Source: Azadirachta indica (taxonomy: Eukaryota > Streptophyta > Magnoliopsida > Sapindales > Meliaceae). Taken from it: a DNA stretch of 64,000 bases. This document shows, piece by piece, positions 1 to 12,497 of this stretch. Where the stretch lies: NCBI GenBank assembly GCA_022749755.1, contig CM040440.1:16541269-16605268 (forward strand), read 5' to 3'. The notes under the pieces are model-generated. The model saw only the letters and a list, made by a program, of their open reading frames with translations, was not told the origin of the DNA and searched no databases. Within the stretch, counting starts at the first letter, position 1, and each line of letters opens with the position of its first letter. The position numbers were made by a program, and so were the translations under genes.

Positions 1-688
1 GTTACTCAAAACGACATACCGACCAAAATACTCATTCACTTGCCATTAGGTATATTTAGCGTATAATAAAGTTGATTAGAAGGTATAGAGTATCTGTAAT
101 CATAGGAAGTCTCTATCCAAGTTAATTGATGACCGTGAAGAATGGGTGTCTCTTGTGGCCAAGAAAAACCAAAACAACTTAATTACTTACTACAATATTA
201 TACTACTTGTAATAAAAATGGGCGTATCTACACAACACATTTGTATTAAATGAGTCAAAATCAATCCAACTTCAAAGGCTTCAAAATCTATCAAATATCA
301 TGCAAAAAATCACACACAAAAAGCATAGCGCCCTTGAAAAAATGAACAAAGTTAATCACTAAATTCTCGTGTTACCCTCCTCCATGTGAACAATCTCAAC
401 CCTATTCGACCAAAAGCAGTAGCCGTTAAGCTTTGACAATGAGTTTTCTTGAAAGGGCAACTTCGTCATTATAGTGCCAACGTGTCACTACTCCACAACT
501 ACTAGTAAGAGACACCGCACAAATCTCTGAACTTTACAACTCCACGCGCTTTCATATTTCGTCCAGAAAATCTCCGCTATATTCTGTTTCACATGTTGCA
601 AAGTAGCGCGTGAGATATGTAATGCCACTAACATGCTTTTATGGGTAATTTCGTAATTTGACTTACCGTTACAACGTTTGATCACAAA
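1..688. other. upstream flank of the AP2/ERF gene, no gene seen
   Basis: AT-rich DNA without a supported reading frame. The only longer ORF, on the minus strand at 488-709, has no recognisable domain and overlaps the presumed promoter of the downstream AP2/ERF gene. I see no transposon ends or RNA gene here. Confidence 0.6.
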
Positions 689-696
689 TATAAATG
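689..696 (+). promoter_or_regulatory. probable TATA box of the AP2/ERF gene
   Basis: A TATAAATG sequence lies 43 bases before the start codon at 739. That would place a transcription start near 720 and leave a very short leader. Position and sequence fit a plant TATA box; this is inference from spacing. Confidence 0.5.
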
Positions 697-738
697 TCTT
701 GACATGCACTCACAGCCAACGGTTCTTAATTGTTGTAA

Positions 739-1296
739 ATGGGGCAACCACCTTACACTGAAGATGAATTGACCACCGCCACTACCATTACCACCACCGC
801 TATTCACCATAAATCCGGCTCACAGCAAGGCGGCACGCGACATCCTGTTTATCGCGGAGTGAGGAAACGGCGGTGGGGCAAATGGGTGTCTGAAATTAGA
901 GAGCCGCGAAAAAAGTCGCGCATTTGGCTAGGCTCATTTCCCGTACCAGAAATGGCAGCTAGAGCTTATGACGTCGCTGCATACTGCTTGAAGGGATGTA
1001 AAGCACAGCTGAATTTTCCCGACGAGGTCGAGTACTTGCCACGGCCGTCCACTCGTGCGGCTAGGGATATTCAGGAGGCGGCAGCTAAGGCAGCACATTC
1101 AGTGCTTATTTCGTCGAAAAAGAGTGATATATCGGACGGTGACGGTGACGGTAACGGAGACGGTGATGACTTTTGGGGTCAGATTGAATTGCCCGAGTTA
1201 ATGAATGGTGGTTGGTACAGTAATTCTTGCGGATGGACGTTCAGCGGCGATGGCACGTGGATAGATGGAGATGCCCAGCAGCCGTCTATGGCATGA
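739..1296 (+). CDS. AP2/ERF transcription factor, DREB subfamily (A-4/group III-like)
   Basis: The gene is intronless and encodes 185 residues. One AP2/ERF DNA-binding domain spans about residues 38-94. It starts [12 protein letters not shown], has the WLG motif near residues 63-65, and ends in LNFP. Val50 and Glu55 sit at the two positions that mark DREB rather than ERF factors, so binding to DRE/CRT (CCGAC) elements is expected; that target is family knowledge. The [14 protein letters not shown] stretch after the domain is typical of DREB proteins. The C-terminal half is acidic, with a Gly-Asp repeat at about 132-144 followed by [11 protein letters not shown], a likely activation region. 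The first ATG is in frame just after a TATA box. The coding region is richer in GC than its surroundings. The family assignment is secure; the subgroup is less so. Confidence 0.9.
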   Translation: MGQPPYTEDELTTATTITTTAIHHKSGSQQGGTRHPVYRGVRKRRWGKWVSEIREPRKKSRIWLGSFPVPEMAARAYDVAAYCLKGCKAQLNFPDEVEYLPRPSTRAARDIQEAAAKAAHSVLISSKKSDISDGDGDGNGDGDDFWGQIELPELMNGGWYSNSCGWTFSGDGTWIDGDAQQPSMA

Positions 1297-2995
1297 CTCT
1301 TGAATGTATGTATACGGTGTGACACTGTGTTATATTCTTGTTAGGCATGTTCTGTACTCTTATTATATCTTTTTATTTGCTTGAGATATTATTAAATTGA
1401 TAATATTATTATATTAATCGATCTTATTTTCGCAATTTTTAATGTGCTGAGCGAGGTTGTACGTTACGGCTGTTGTTCATTACGCTTAATGGTTTAGGTG
1501 TTTCTACCAGGCTGCTGGCACAGGGCCTAAGCCGATGTTGTTGTATATAAATAAACTTCAATCTATTAATAATAAAAATAATAATAATTTATTAAATAAA
1601 TGATCTTATCTTATGCATTTAACGATCATTACTTTTGAATTTCGTTTCTTTACTTTGCATGTGATGTGACTTTTCTGGATGGATGCATCATTTGTATACT
1701 GTATATAAGTCTAAACTTTACGAAAAAAACAAGATGGATAATAATTTGCCACAGGCCCATTGAACATTCGAATCTTTGGATGAAAGAACCAAAAATAGAT
1801 GCACAAATACGAAGGACAGCGATCAATATCCTCTAATCCTGGTTTGCACCAAAAATAAATAATACATTGAAATTCTTTTTTTTTTTTTTTTTTTTTTTTT
1901 TCCTTGAGAACTCAGCAATCAGCGAAAAATACCCTTGTTAATACTCGCGAGAGTAATTTTTTTCGTATACTAAAGTTAAGTTCGCCTAAAGTCGCCATAT
2001 AAATAAATTACTGCTAGAGTGCTGAGCAATCGTAAGAGTACCAAACGACTGCTGAAATTCTCTCTGTGTCCTTTTCTTAGTTAATTTTCTTTCTCGAATT
2101 TCATTTTGTTATATTAAATTTCAGCACGGGTAAGCAAGCGCAGAATGATAAGTGCGCATATATATATATATATATGTTTTGTACAATCCTGAAAACTGTA
2201 AAAGGCTAGAACCCGTAATCTCTAATAATGCAGATAAGAACCGATCGAATATTTGGTTGGACCACAATGTTGGCGCCATTTATGTTGCGACTGTGATTGA
2301 TGGCATGTTTTCAAAATGCAGGTATCGTTTTCATTGCCACAATCAAATTTAGTTCTCATTTCGCTCTTATGGAGTTTTCAAGCTTAATTTCCACCTCCAA
2401 ATTGCCCACCTCTTCTGCAAACAGTTGACAAGGGATCGATGCTTCCCCCGTACTAAAATATATTTCTTTCTAAAAGTAGGCAAAAAAAAATAAAACATCA
2501 AAGCCAAAAAAATAGCCATCTTTTTAGCCCAAGATCTTCTGTTACAAGTGCATGGTTCAAATAAATTACTCGATTTGTATTTCCTTTTGGACGTTGATCG
2601 TATTGCAACAAGCTAGCCCTAGTTATCATCAATCCATCGCAATTAACACATGCAGTAACATCAAATGCCATTAGCACGCATGCAACATGCATGCAGCATC
2701 TTCTGCAACAATGCAGCTGACTAAAATGCAACTCCGAACTCTTTTTTTTACCACAGAAATAGAGATAGCAGATAAAAAAGATCTGTCGCCCTCTCTGTCG
2801 CTGTACTTATTGGACAAGAAAAACGAAATGGAAATTGAAGTACATGCAAAAATTTGATAGGCGGTGGTCACAAAACATCTAGCTCGTGGAAGGTGGGAGG
2901 TCGAAATCAATTGATTGATTTGTTTTGGCGCGGTATCAGTCCTTGCCACATAAACAGCTACATGTAACAAAATTTAAAAATCGCGAATGGGTTTG
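1297..2995. other. 3' flank of the AP2/ERF gene and intergenic DNA
   Basis: No supported gene. It holds the 3' untranslated region of the AP2/ERF gene, a run of 26 T at 1876-1901, and a TA microsatellite at about 2157-2175. Short ORFs here (for example 2498-2731 and 2671-2970, minus) overlap each other in different frames and show no domain. Confidence 0.6.
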
Positions 2996-3000
2996 TTAAC
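2996..3000. repeat. candidate left target-site duplication of the gypsy element
   Basis: TTAAC lies directly before the left LTR edge and matches TTAAC at 18066-18070. Gypsy elements usually create 5-bp duplications. The match is short, and the right LTR edge ends CAC rather than CA, so the assignment is tentative. Confidence 0.45.
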
Positions 3001-3299
3001 TGTGTTAGTGTATGGATCCGCCTTAAGTCCCGAGCGGATCCTGCTAATTACTTATACATGCCACCTATCATTTCTCATACACATCATATAATAAAATCTG
3101 TAGGCAAGGGAAATAGCCTCAGGCTTCTATTATTATCATACATTAAGTCTCTATGTTTCATTATATATATATATATATATAATCACATACATATATGATA
3201 TGTTCAAATGTTTTATGCAAGGAAAATAAGGACAATAGTGAGCTTGTGACTCAGTGAGTAGATATAATTTAGTGAAAAATACGTTTTCATACAATTACT
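3001..3299 (-). repeat. 3' LTR of the gypsy element, distal piece
   Basis: It matches 16576-16896 of the other LTR with many substitutions and a gap of about 20-40 bases. It ends exactly where the CACTA element begins. The other piece of this LTR resumes at 12498. Confidence 0.8.
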
Positions 3300-3315
3300 C
3301 ACTACAAGAAAACTT

Positions 3316-3725
3316 ACATATGGTAGCATCTAAAAAATGCTAACATATGTCATTTGTAGCATTTTGGCCTATGCTATGTTAGCCAACATAACTAAAAGTT
3401 GATACTTTTTATAATATCAATTAGATGCTACAATAATGAATTAATAGCATGTAGGAAAAGCTATTATTGGACTGTAAGTAGCATTTATAAAGTGCTACCA
3501 AATACAAAGTATAACATCGAAAAAATGCTATTATTAGAATTTCAGAAACAATTTAGAATGCTACTATCCAATCTTTTGTAACCTTTAAAAAATGCTAGTA
3601 TTGTATAATAGTAGCATTTTATAAATGCTAACATATTCTTATAAAATCTGCTAGCATATATGTTAGTAGCTATTACAAAATGCTACTAAAATATTATCTT
3701 ACTATTGTAGCATTCTTTTAAAAGT
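3316..3725. repeat. left subterminal repeat region of the CACTA element
   Basis: About a dozen copies, in both orientations, of a short motif around GTAGCATTT / AAATGCTAC lie within 410 bases. Some are arranged as small hairpins, for example near 3476-3502 and 3610-3632. In En/Spm elements such subterminal motifs bind the TNPA protein; that role is inferred. Confidence 0.75.
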
Positions 3726-4443
3726 TATCAATATTCATATATTTTTCTTTTAATTTATAATTTTCTTCAAAGCTATCTATTTATGTAAATATCAAATATA
3801 AAATAATGTCAAATAATCTCAAATTCAAATCATTCCATTTGAAATTATATATATATATATATGTACACACATTTACATACATACACATCAATTGTATCAC
3901 ATAATATAATAAGAAATTTTCAAGTATACAAAAAAGATTACACAAAAAGATGAGTATGTATTCAAAAATACCAAAGACATATACAAAAAGTTGAGTATAG
4001 ACTTAATCCAAGTAGACAAAAAACACATACAAAAAGCTAAGTATGATTTTCCTGTACTTGCATATATAAATATGTTTTTTCCATAATTGAATATATCATG
4101 TCTTCAATTTCATTATCTTCACTTTTTAACCAAGTATTTTGCTCTTCAAAACCTGTATTATCAATGCAAAACAAATATGAATATAACATAACTTAGTAGA
4201 ACCAACTATTAAAGCAAAAACTATCAATTTATATAATTAATAGATAAAAACATAACTTCTTTAAAAAATATATTGTAATGGAGTTCATTTGAATATTCGT
4301 ATTATGAACATATGGTAAAGCTAATTATATGACTACATAGAAAAACATATGAAATTATTTTCCTAGAACTTTAAGCAAAAATTTACTCTATTTATGATAA
4401 TAAATGCATCAAATTCATAGAAAAAATTATCTAATTAGATGAA

Positions 4444-6889
4444 TTAGAAAAGTTTATTTGCATCAACCAAAATCACTTTGTCAGCAGGCCATGCAACTGT
4501 ACTTCCAACAGCTTCTTCAACAGCAGATATAAAAGGTGTTACCCTCCACAAATACTTTTCACCTTGCTTTGCTTTATCTATCCAAACCCTTGTACTATTA
4601 AGTCCAATAGGAATGTGATGGACAACTGCTTTTGGATCACTTGACAACCAACACCCCTCAGCCACTACTACTCCAGACCCCTCTCAATCAAGCAACTTAC
4701 ACTTCATAATATTTGGCAAAGCATTCAAGCTCTTCAACAACATGACAAGAATGATTTCAAAACCAAAAGGAATAAAAACAAATCAATGAGCATTAACATT
4801 TAATTTTATGTCAATCTTTCTAAGAAAATTCAAATATAAATAATATTTTTATGGATAAAGAAGTAAAAGATAAATGTGGTGGATGGATAAGTGTTTCACT
4901 TTCTTGACTTTGACTCTAAAATGAAAATTTAAAATATCATAATCAAAATATTATAATTGTATAAAAGTAAATAAATCATAAGTAAACTTGCCTTGTGCTT
5001 TTTTAGCTCTTCGATTAGACTCCGCATTTCTGCCATTTCCCTTTTCATTTCATTATGCTCTTGCTTCATTTGAGTATTTTCTATCTTAATTTCATCGTGT
5101 TCTTGTTGCAATTTAGCTATAATGCTATTTTGCTGTGATAGTATAGCTAACTTTGAAATTGTAACTCCTTTTCCTACTGCTCTCAAATAAAAATTATCAT
5201 GATCAATTACTTGTGAGAGAGCATCTTCTCTCAAATTTGTTGTAGAAGATACTGATAAATCATTTTCAATTTCTTTCAATTCATCCTATAATTAAAAAAA
5301 TTTATAACCATAAAGAAAATGTTAGAAAAACAACATTTTTCATTATATGAAAGAAAAGAAAATGCATTGTCCTTACAATGGTTTTAGCAGCTATTATGTT
5401 CACCAGTTGACCATTTTTCTTTGTACATGCTCAAACCCAAACATAAACTCTAGACACCTTTGATTTTCTGCTACTTTTCTTCTACAAAAAAAAACAAAAA
5501 AAAGATATATCATGAAAACTATTTTATTCGCATTTTCTACTCTTAGAAAGAGGAAATTTCCTTTGAAAAAGATTAAACAGATATAATAAAATTGTATTTT
5601 CACAAGGTAGTCAGATTGGTGACATCCAACATACAAAAATAATGAATATAGATGAGCTACACTTTACACCAAATTTATTAATATTCAACTTTTGTAGCCA
5701 TGGATAATTTGGAAAGAACTTTAGAATAATATGAAAAAAAGAAAAAAAAACTTACTATTTCATTAGTTGAGATATGTAACAATATTTCTACTTTTATCAA
5801 GAAAAGTATGATATCCACAAAACATCTCTTGATCAAATATTTGTACCTAACTTAAAATTAACTTGGATAACTTGTGTTTACTATACAATAAGAGCATATA
5901 GAAAACACACCAACTACAACTTACTTATCACAAATGATTTACTATTTTCATAAACAAACAAATCACTTTGAAAATTCAGTAGCTTAATTTATGTCATTAA
6001 CTAAGATTTTTAGATAAAATTTAATTTCTAAAAAAAATAAAGCAATAATCAATGCATAAGTTTAAGATTCTAAGAAATACATTTAATTACCATATCCTCA
6101 GTCACCCGAGCAATTCCCTTACGACCTGTTGTGTGTGAGATTTGTTTCTTCTTTATCTTTTTAAATCCCTCACTTTTTACCTAAAACAATGTATCAAATG
6201 CTTTATTCATATAAAATAAATTGATCATTCTTATATTATCACATAGTAATGCACTACCTTAAACTTATCACTTGTTTTCTCTTTCACAATGCATTCCCAT
6301 TCACTTAATGACTTGATGTTATCAGGTCTCAGCCTCATTCTTTCTTCTTCATTTTCGGCCTTCAATAATTTTTGAACTGTCTTGATTTTAAGGCCCTTCA
6401 AAGCTCGCCCATCGCATGCAATACTAAGCTTTCTGCCATTCTTGATCTAATTAGTATCTTTTCTGCAATGTCTATTCATATAAATAAAATAATTATTAAT
6501 TTTTCTATCCAATAGCTATCTATAAAAACTTAAGCATTTATAAAATAAGGATACCTGAACACATTGCCATAATAAATTTTTTATATCCAAAGGAAGCTTC
6601 CTCAAATATGAGATTGTATATGGTATAAGCTTTCTTACTATAGGCTCAAAAAAAAAGAAAGTGTGACTGATCCACTACCAATAGGTTGACCAAAATTATT
6701 AAATTGAACATCTATTTTACTTTCACCATCTACAACAATGGTCTTTAATTTAGTAGGACCTCTTTTGTTTTTTGTGCTTGGGGTAACAAGTGTATGTATA
6801 CCTTCCTGATGAACCTTATTCATGGCAATTAATCTATTTTGAAAACAAATGGCTAAAAATAATGAAAAGATCCATAAGAAACACAACAA
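4444..6889 (-). pseudogene. CACTA accessory protein remnant (TNPA-like, plant transposase Transposase_24 type)
   Basis: Three pieces recur in the second gene of plant CACTA elements. At 6638-6889 minus: RGPTKLKTIVVDG followed by FNNFGQPIGSGS. At 4929-5279 minus: a segment including ALSQVIDH and VGKGVTISKL, followed by a Glu/Lys-rich coiled coil. At 4444-4665 minus: SSDPKAVVHHIPIG and VAWPADKVILVD, which usually follow it. Intervening stretches may be introns or may be lost coding sequence. There is no continuous frame, so no intact protein is made unless splicing joins these parts. In active elements such a protein binds the subterminal repeats. Confidence 0.7.
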
Positions 6890-7639
6890 AATAATAGCAA
6901 TGAGTGAATTCTATATTGGAATCATTAATGAAAAAGTTTCAAACATATTTAATATGAATTTTACTAAACTTTCTTTCTTAAGTATATGTAATAATCTGTC
7001 ACATTAACTTAAGAAAAAAGAAAAATGATCGAACCTAAATAGTAAGCAAAACTTACAAAAATAAAGTCATAGAAATGCATAAATAACAATATATGCTGTA
7101 ACATAATATACAACAAAAATTTTGCGCAAAGCTAGCAACAATGAATACAACATGAACTTACTAATACTTTTTTTATTTGCTTCTTAATATCTTTTATCAA
7201 ACTTGTTACACTAACAATGTCATTGTCAACTTTGATCTTTTTTGCACCTGTATGATAATAAAAATCACTAATTTCTTTTAAATTAATAGCTTGTAATATA
7301 GATTTAAAAACCAAACAAACAAAATTATTGTCAAACTACGCTACCAATGAAGAAAAAGAAAAAGTTAAATTAACATTCATCACAAGTTAAATGACAATAT
7401 TAATCACTACTTATTTAACAAATAAAATAAAGTACCAAATAATAAATAAAAATGCATAAATAATAATAAAGGACAAAACTGAACATAAAATTATACTATC
7501 ATAAACATGAAAACATTGAAAGAACATAAGGCAACAGATAAGAATAAAATTACCACCCAAAGACAAAAAAATGTACAAGTTACACCAATATGTTCTTACA
7601 ATGCTTTCTAACATAAGTCTCTTCTCCATTATTATCAAT

Positions 7640-10600
7640 ATTTATATCTAAAATTGATATATGCTTCAAGCCAGAAGTTGTATCAATATTCTCATCATAC
7701 ATTTCCAACTCATAATATCTCTTTGGTGGTGCCTTTAACAAGACATACTAATTAGATGAATCATTTTCTCTTAAATAGAATACTTGTTTCGCTTGTGAAG
7801 CAAGAATAAATGGTTCTCTCTCTTATTGATTTTGACCTTAGTATAGATTAACAAGTGTAAAACTATCTTTAACCTTAACACCATGACCCATATTTGCCCA
7901 ATCACATTTGAATATTGGAACTTGAAAATTATGGTAATATAATAAAATTATCTCTCTTATCACACCATAATATGTAACAAAATCAACAACTTGTGCTGTG
8001 TCTTTAGCATTCGCTCTGCATATGGTTGCTGCTTCAATTGAAACATCATTGTTTTATGTTGACTTTTCAAGTTATCTTGTATGAAAATGTTGGCGATTGA
8101 TAATACACTCATCATAACTCATGGCATTGTTTTTAGGACCATATGCAAGCCATTTTAGTATATCTAAGTCAATAATTGTATCAATTTAGTCCAAAATCTG
8201 TAAGAAATAAAAAGAAAAACTAAGAATACATTGTATAGTTCTTAGCCTTTTATAAACAATTAGAGATCATGTAATGTGTTACCTTTTCCTTCAACTATGT
8301 TGAGAATTTATCTGCATGTCTCTTTCAAAGTAAACTCTTATTTTTTTCTAAATTTTTATTTGATTTCTTTAACTCCTTCAAATGCATCTTAATTGAAATA
8401 TAAATAAATAAACAAGGGTGTAATTCAAAATCACAAAGAAAATTAGAATGTAAATTGAATTACTTACTCTAAGTATGGTTCCATAATAGCTATATTCAAT
8501 AGCACCTAACGATGTGCACTTTCCAACGTTTCATTACTCAAAATAATGGATTTTCCCCATAGAATTGGTCGACCTTCCAAAATAACATCATTAGGGAAAT
8601 ATTCATTCCGACATTCTTTATAATTAAATGCGGTAGCTTGATAAAAAAAACTACTACAAAATGTCGTGCATTCTTCAGTAAGATAACATTCTGCAATACA
8701 ACCTTCCAATCTTACATGATTTCTTACATATTTTTTGAGGACCTTCATGTACCTAATTTTTAAATAGCAATATTATTATATTTTTAAAAAAGAAAAAAAA
8801 AGTGTGAAGCAAATGTGCAATATTTTACATTTCAAAAAGATACATCCACCGATATTGCATCGGTCCACCAAGTCATGCTTCACATCCTAAATGAATCGAC
8901 AAGTGCATCATGATATCAAATAATGTAGGTGGAAAGAATCTCTCAAGCATAGATAAGGTTTCAGCTATGTCATCTTCAATGATTAACATATCTTCTCTAT
9001 CAATAGTCCTTTGACATAGCTTGTTGAAAGATAAGCACAATCGAAATATTGCAATTCTTGGTCCTTTAGGTAGCAATCCTTTTAATGCTACGAGTAGTAG
9101 TTGCTGCATTAAAACATGGCAATCATGTGATTGAAGATCAAAAATCTTACATTCTTCCGATACTATACAATTTCCAATATTTGAGGTATATCCATCCTAT
9201 AATTTCATGTCAAATAACCTCTTGCAAAATATTCTTTTTTCACTTTTGGACAGTATATGTAAAGCTGTAGGAAGACATATTTTACCCCCTTGATCTCTTG
9301 GATGTAATTCATGCCGAATTCCCCTATCTTCTAAATCCTTGTAGGCATTTATTTCATCTTTTGTTTTTCCGTTGATGTTTAATAATGTGCCAATAATACT
9401 CTCGCAAATATTTTTTTTCTATATGCTTAACATCCAAATTATATCGCAATGGCAAATCCTGTTACATATTCAATCATTTTAAGAAATTCATTCCAATATA
9501 ATAAAGTATAAGAAATAAGTTAAAAATAAATATATGCTTAATACTATAAGAAATAAGTTAAAAATAAATATATATTTAACACCACTTACCTTCCAACATG
9601 GTAAATTGAAAAAAATCGAACACGTTGTCCAACCTTAATTAGTTTCACTACATTTCTTTCATTTTCTCTTATAATATTTTCTCCAATCATTCTCAAAATT
9701 TTTTAAAGCATGTAAAATTCTAGTGCCAATCTTGACCCTAGGACATGTTCCCTTTTCAACCTTTCCATCAAACCATGATTTTCTTTTCTGAAAAGGGTGA
9801 GATATTGATAAAAAACATCTATGGCCCATATATACAAACTTTCTACTAAATTTTAACCATCGAGAGCATGTATCATCACTACATATTGGACATGCTAATT
9901 TACCCTTTGTCCTACATCCAGAAATATTTCCATAAGCTGGAAAATCATGTATTGTCTACATCAAAATGGCTCTTAAATTGAAAGTTGCTTTCATGCATGC
10001 ATCAAAAACATTAACTCCATTCTCCCACAACTCTTTAGATCATCTATCAATAGTTGTAAATACACATCAATGTCATTACCTGGTTGCTTAGGCCCTGGAA
10101 TCAATAAAGTCAACATAATATTTTCCTTTTTTATAGTATAACCAAGATGGTAAGTTATATGTAACAAGCATCATAGGCCAACAACTATACACAGTACTCA
10201 AATTAGAGAATGGATTGAATCTATCAGTTGCAAGTTCAAGTCTAAAATTCCTAGGATCTTCTAAGAATGATGGCCATTTATTATTAACTAATTCCCACGT
10301 CAAAGAATCTACTAGGTGTCTTAACTTGCCATCTTCACTTTTACGGGTAAAGTGCCACCTTAAGATTTCAACAACTTTTTGGAATATAAACATCTGCTTA
10401 AACCTAGGTATGATAGGAAAGTATCTCAAAACTTTTGTTGGAACCCCTCTTTTAATTTTCTTTAAGTGTTTGTCTACCTTCCATCTAAACAAACCATACT
10501 TCGGAAAATTATCCATTCCCTCTTTTTTATTCCTAAACAAGCAATAATCATTCACACAAGCATAGATTTTTTCATACCCTAAACCAAATGTCTTCGGAAA

Positions 10601-11077
10601 TTTCCTTATTAAGTAAACTGATTTTAGGATTACGTTATCCATTGGCAACATATTATGCAAAATCTCCAAAAGTCCATCAAAGCTCTTATCTGACCATCTA
10701 TTTACAACTTTATGTTTATATAAAGTTATAATAACTGACAATTTTGTATATTTGCTATAACATGGATACAAAGGAGTTTCTGCCTCTTCTAGTAGTATAC
10801 TAAAATCATCATTCTTTTTTTCCTTTAAAGATATAACATCTTTACTGTCCATATACCTAGCTGCAAATAAGTTACATACATCTAACATATTTACTACTTT
10901 GATCACTTCATCTCTTATCATTTTTTTTCTATGATGAAACTAATTTGTGTATGTGGGATCCATTCCCCTAATGATCAAGTGCTTATAAATTGTCTCCACA
11001 TCATTATGACTCAAATTCTAACAGTCTTTACAAGGGCACAAAATCTTTTCTAGATTCCTTATATTATTTTCAGCCAT
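7640..11077 (-). pseudogene. CACTA TNP2-type transposase, broken (Transposase_21, DUF4218, DUF4216)
   Basis: An ATG at 11075-11077 opens a zinc-binding N-terminus (CPCKDC) interrupted by two in-frame stops. The frame then stays open from 10921 to 10088 with the hallmark TNP2 sequence: PLYPCYSKYTKLS, GLGYEKIYACVNDY, KVLRYFPIIPRFK, LRHLVDS, PRNFRLELATDRFNPF. A one-base shift near 10100 ends it, and the family continues in another frame (QPGNDIDVYL, then a further shift, then FDACMKATFNLRAI and HDFPAYGN). A DUF4218 region lies at about 8500-9110 (GLLPK, LERFFPPTLFDIMMHL, VRNHVRLEGCIAE). A DUF4216 region lies at about 7650-8000 (FKCDWANMGHGVKVKD). The frameshifts and stops make this a pseudogene. 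Confidence 0.85.
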
Positions 11078-12069
11078 CGTAACAAAATTTCATGCAGCTT
11101 TCATATACTCATTAGTAGCTTTACCAAATCAAATGTAAAATGTATGTCAATATTATAATTTAAAAATAGAGTACATCATGCTAAAATCTTATTTTTACCT
11201 GTTAAAATGAACCTAATCTGTATCCATGATTGTAATTAACCCAAAAATTTGTGAATTTGTATGACTTGGATACAGAGAAATTCTTTGCCTCCTCTGATAA
11301 TTTACTAAAATGACAAGCAAATAATAACATTGAATAGAAAAAATTGTAAAAATTAATCAAAAAAATACATAATTTAACAAAATTTTAAAAGAAAAGAGAA
11401 ATTTTATATAAATATAACAAGTGACTAAGTAATAGTCTATATGTTCACAATATTTCTTAATTTCCTTACATTACAAGACAACTCAAAGAACTAAATAATA
11501 CAAATTTTGTGATTAAAATATAAATTACTAAAAATCAATTTATAATAAAAACATAAAAATAAAAATCTAACAAAATACCAAATAAAAACTTACCAAAGAA
11601 AGTGAAAAATGATGGAAATATGGCCTTAATTTTTTAATTAGTTATATTTTATTGTCGAGCAAAGAGAATAAAGGGAGAATGAAAGAGAAGAGAGAGAACG
11701 AATGAGAACGAAGAAGAAGAAGAAGAAGAAGAAGCTACTAGAAAGCGATTTTGTTACACGGAAAACATAAATAAATGAAGTTAAATAACTATTAGATTCC
11801 TATATTTCAATAAAAAGACAAAAATGAATAAAGTTTTATATTTGTTACATATAAATCCCTAATTTCAAGTTAGTTATGATTCAATACTGGGGCCTATTTA
11901 TTACAAACAGTTAAAGTATATATTTTTTACTATTTTTCAAAACTTAAGAATTTATTTATTATTATGCGAAAATATTTTTTTGTTCCCACAATTTTTTGCC
12001 ACTAGAATTTTGTTTTGCCGCTAAAATTATACTTATTAAAGGTTTTATTCATATTATTTTATTTATTTT
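11078..12069. other. 5' noncoding part of the CACTA element
   Basis: No coding similarity. It contains a GAA microsatellite at about 11711-11734 next to a purine-rich tract. It presumably held the promoter and leader of the transposase gene, which reads leftwards from 11077. Confidence 0.5.
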
Positions 12070-12485
12070 ATTTGGTAGCATTTTTTTTAGTGTTATATGT
12101 GATTGAACAATTTGTAGCATTTGCAATATGTTATTAGTTAAACATAAAATGTAATGAAACAAATATATTGCTTTAAAGTTAATTATAACATTTTTTAAGA
12201 ATTTGCTACTATAATTGATATTTTTATCAAATTAAAATTTAGTTAATTTTGTAGCTTTTGTCTAGTGTTACTAAATTTATCTTAATTTGTAAAATTTTTG
12301 AAATGTTACAGTATTTAACATTATAGATAACATTTTAAAAAAATGCTACTAATTAAATATAAAATGCAACTAAAAAATAAAATGCTACTAGTTGAGTGTC
12401 TAAATGTAGCATTTGTAAGAAAATGCTACCTTATATTAACATTTAGTAGCATTTTAGTAAAAAATGCTACTATGAAATGTTACTA
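12070..12485. repeat. right subterminal repeat region of the CACTA element
   Basis: The same GTAGCATTT / AAATGCTAC motif seen at the left end recurs here about ten times, densest at 12340-12480. One example is a hairpin pair at about 12406-12431. Its presence at both ends confirms the element's extent even though the right terminal repeat is degraded. Confidence 0.75.
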
Positions 12486-12497
12486 AATATGATGTTT

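Larger units (their letters stand above)
3300..12494 (-). mobile_element. CACTA (En/Spm) DNA transposon inserted in the gypsy 3' LTR, decayed
   Basis: The left end begins CACTACAAGAAAAC, the terminal inverted repeat of plant CACTA elements, preceded by ACT. The intact LTR at 16891-16896 shows the empty site (ACT followed directly by GTAAAACATC), and the interrupted LTR resumes with GTAAAACATC at 12498. This fixes the insertion point and fits a 3-bp target duplication. The right end is degraded: TATGATG replaces the expected TGTAGTG, and TTT replaces ACT. Both ends carry many copies of a GTAGCATTT / AAATGCTAC motif, as expected of subterminal transposase-binding repeats. Inside, on the minus strand, lie a TNP2-type transposase and a second TNPA-like gene, both broken. 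Confidence 0.88.

Noticed and set aside
2498..2970. Minus-strand ORFs of 77 and 99 codons
   Set aside because: Overlapping frames, no domain, no splice context.
3316..3725. CRISPR-like array of short repeats
   Set aside because: The repeats are in both orientations with uneven spacing, lie at a CACTA end, and the DNA is plant nuclear.
10215..10547. Plus-strand ORF of 110 codons
   Set aside because: It is the complement of the conserved TNP2 transposase frame.
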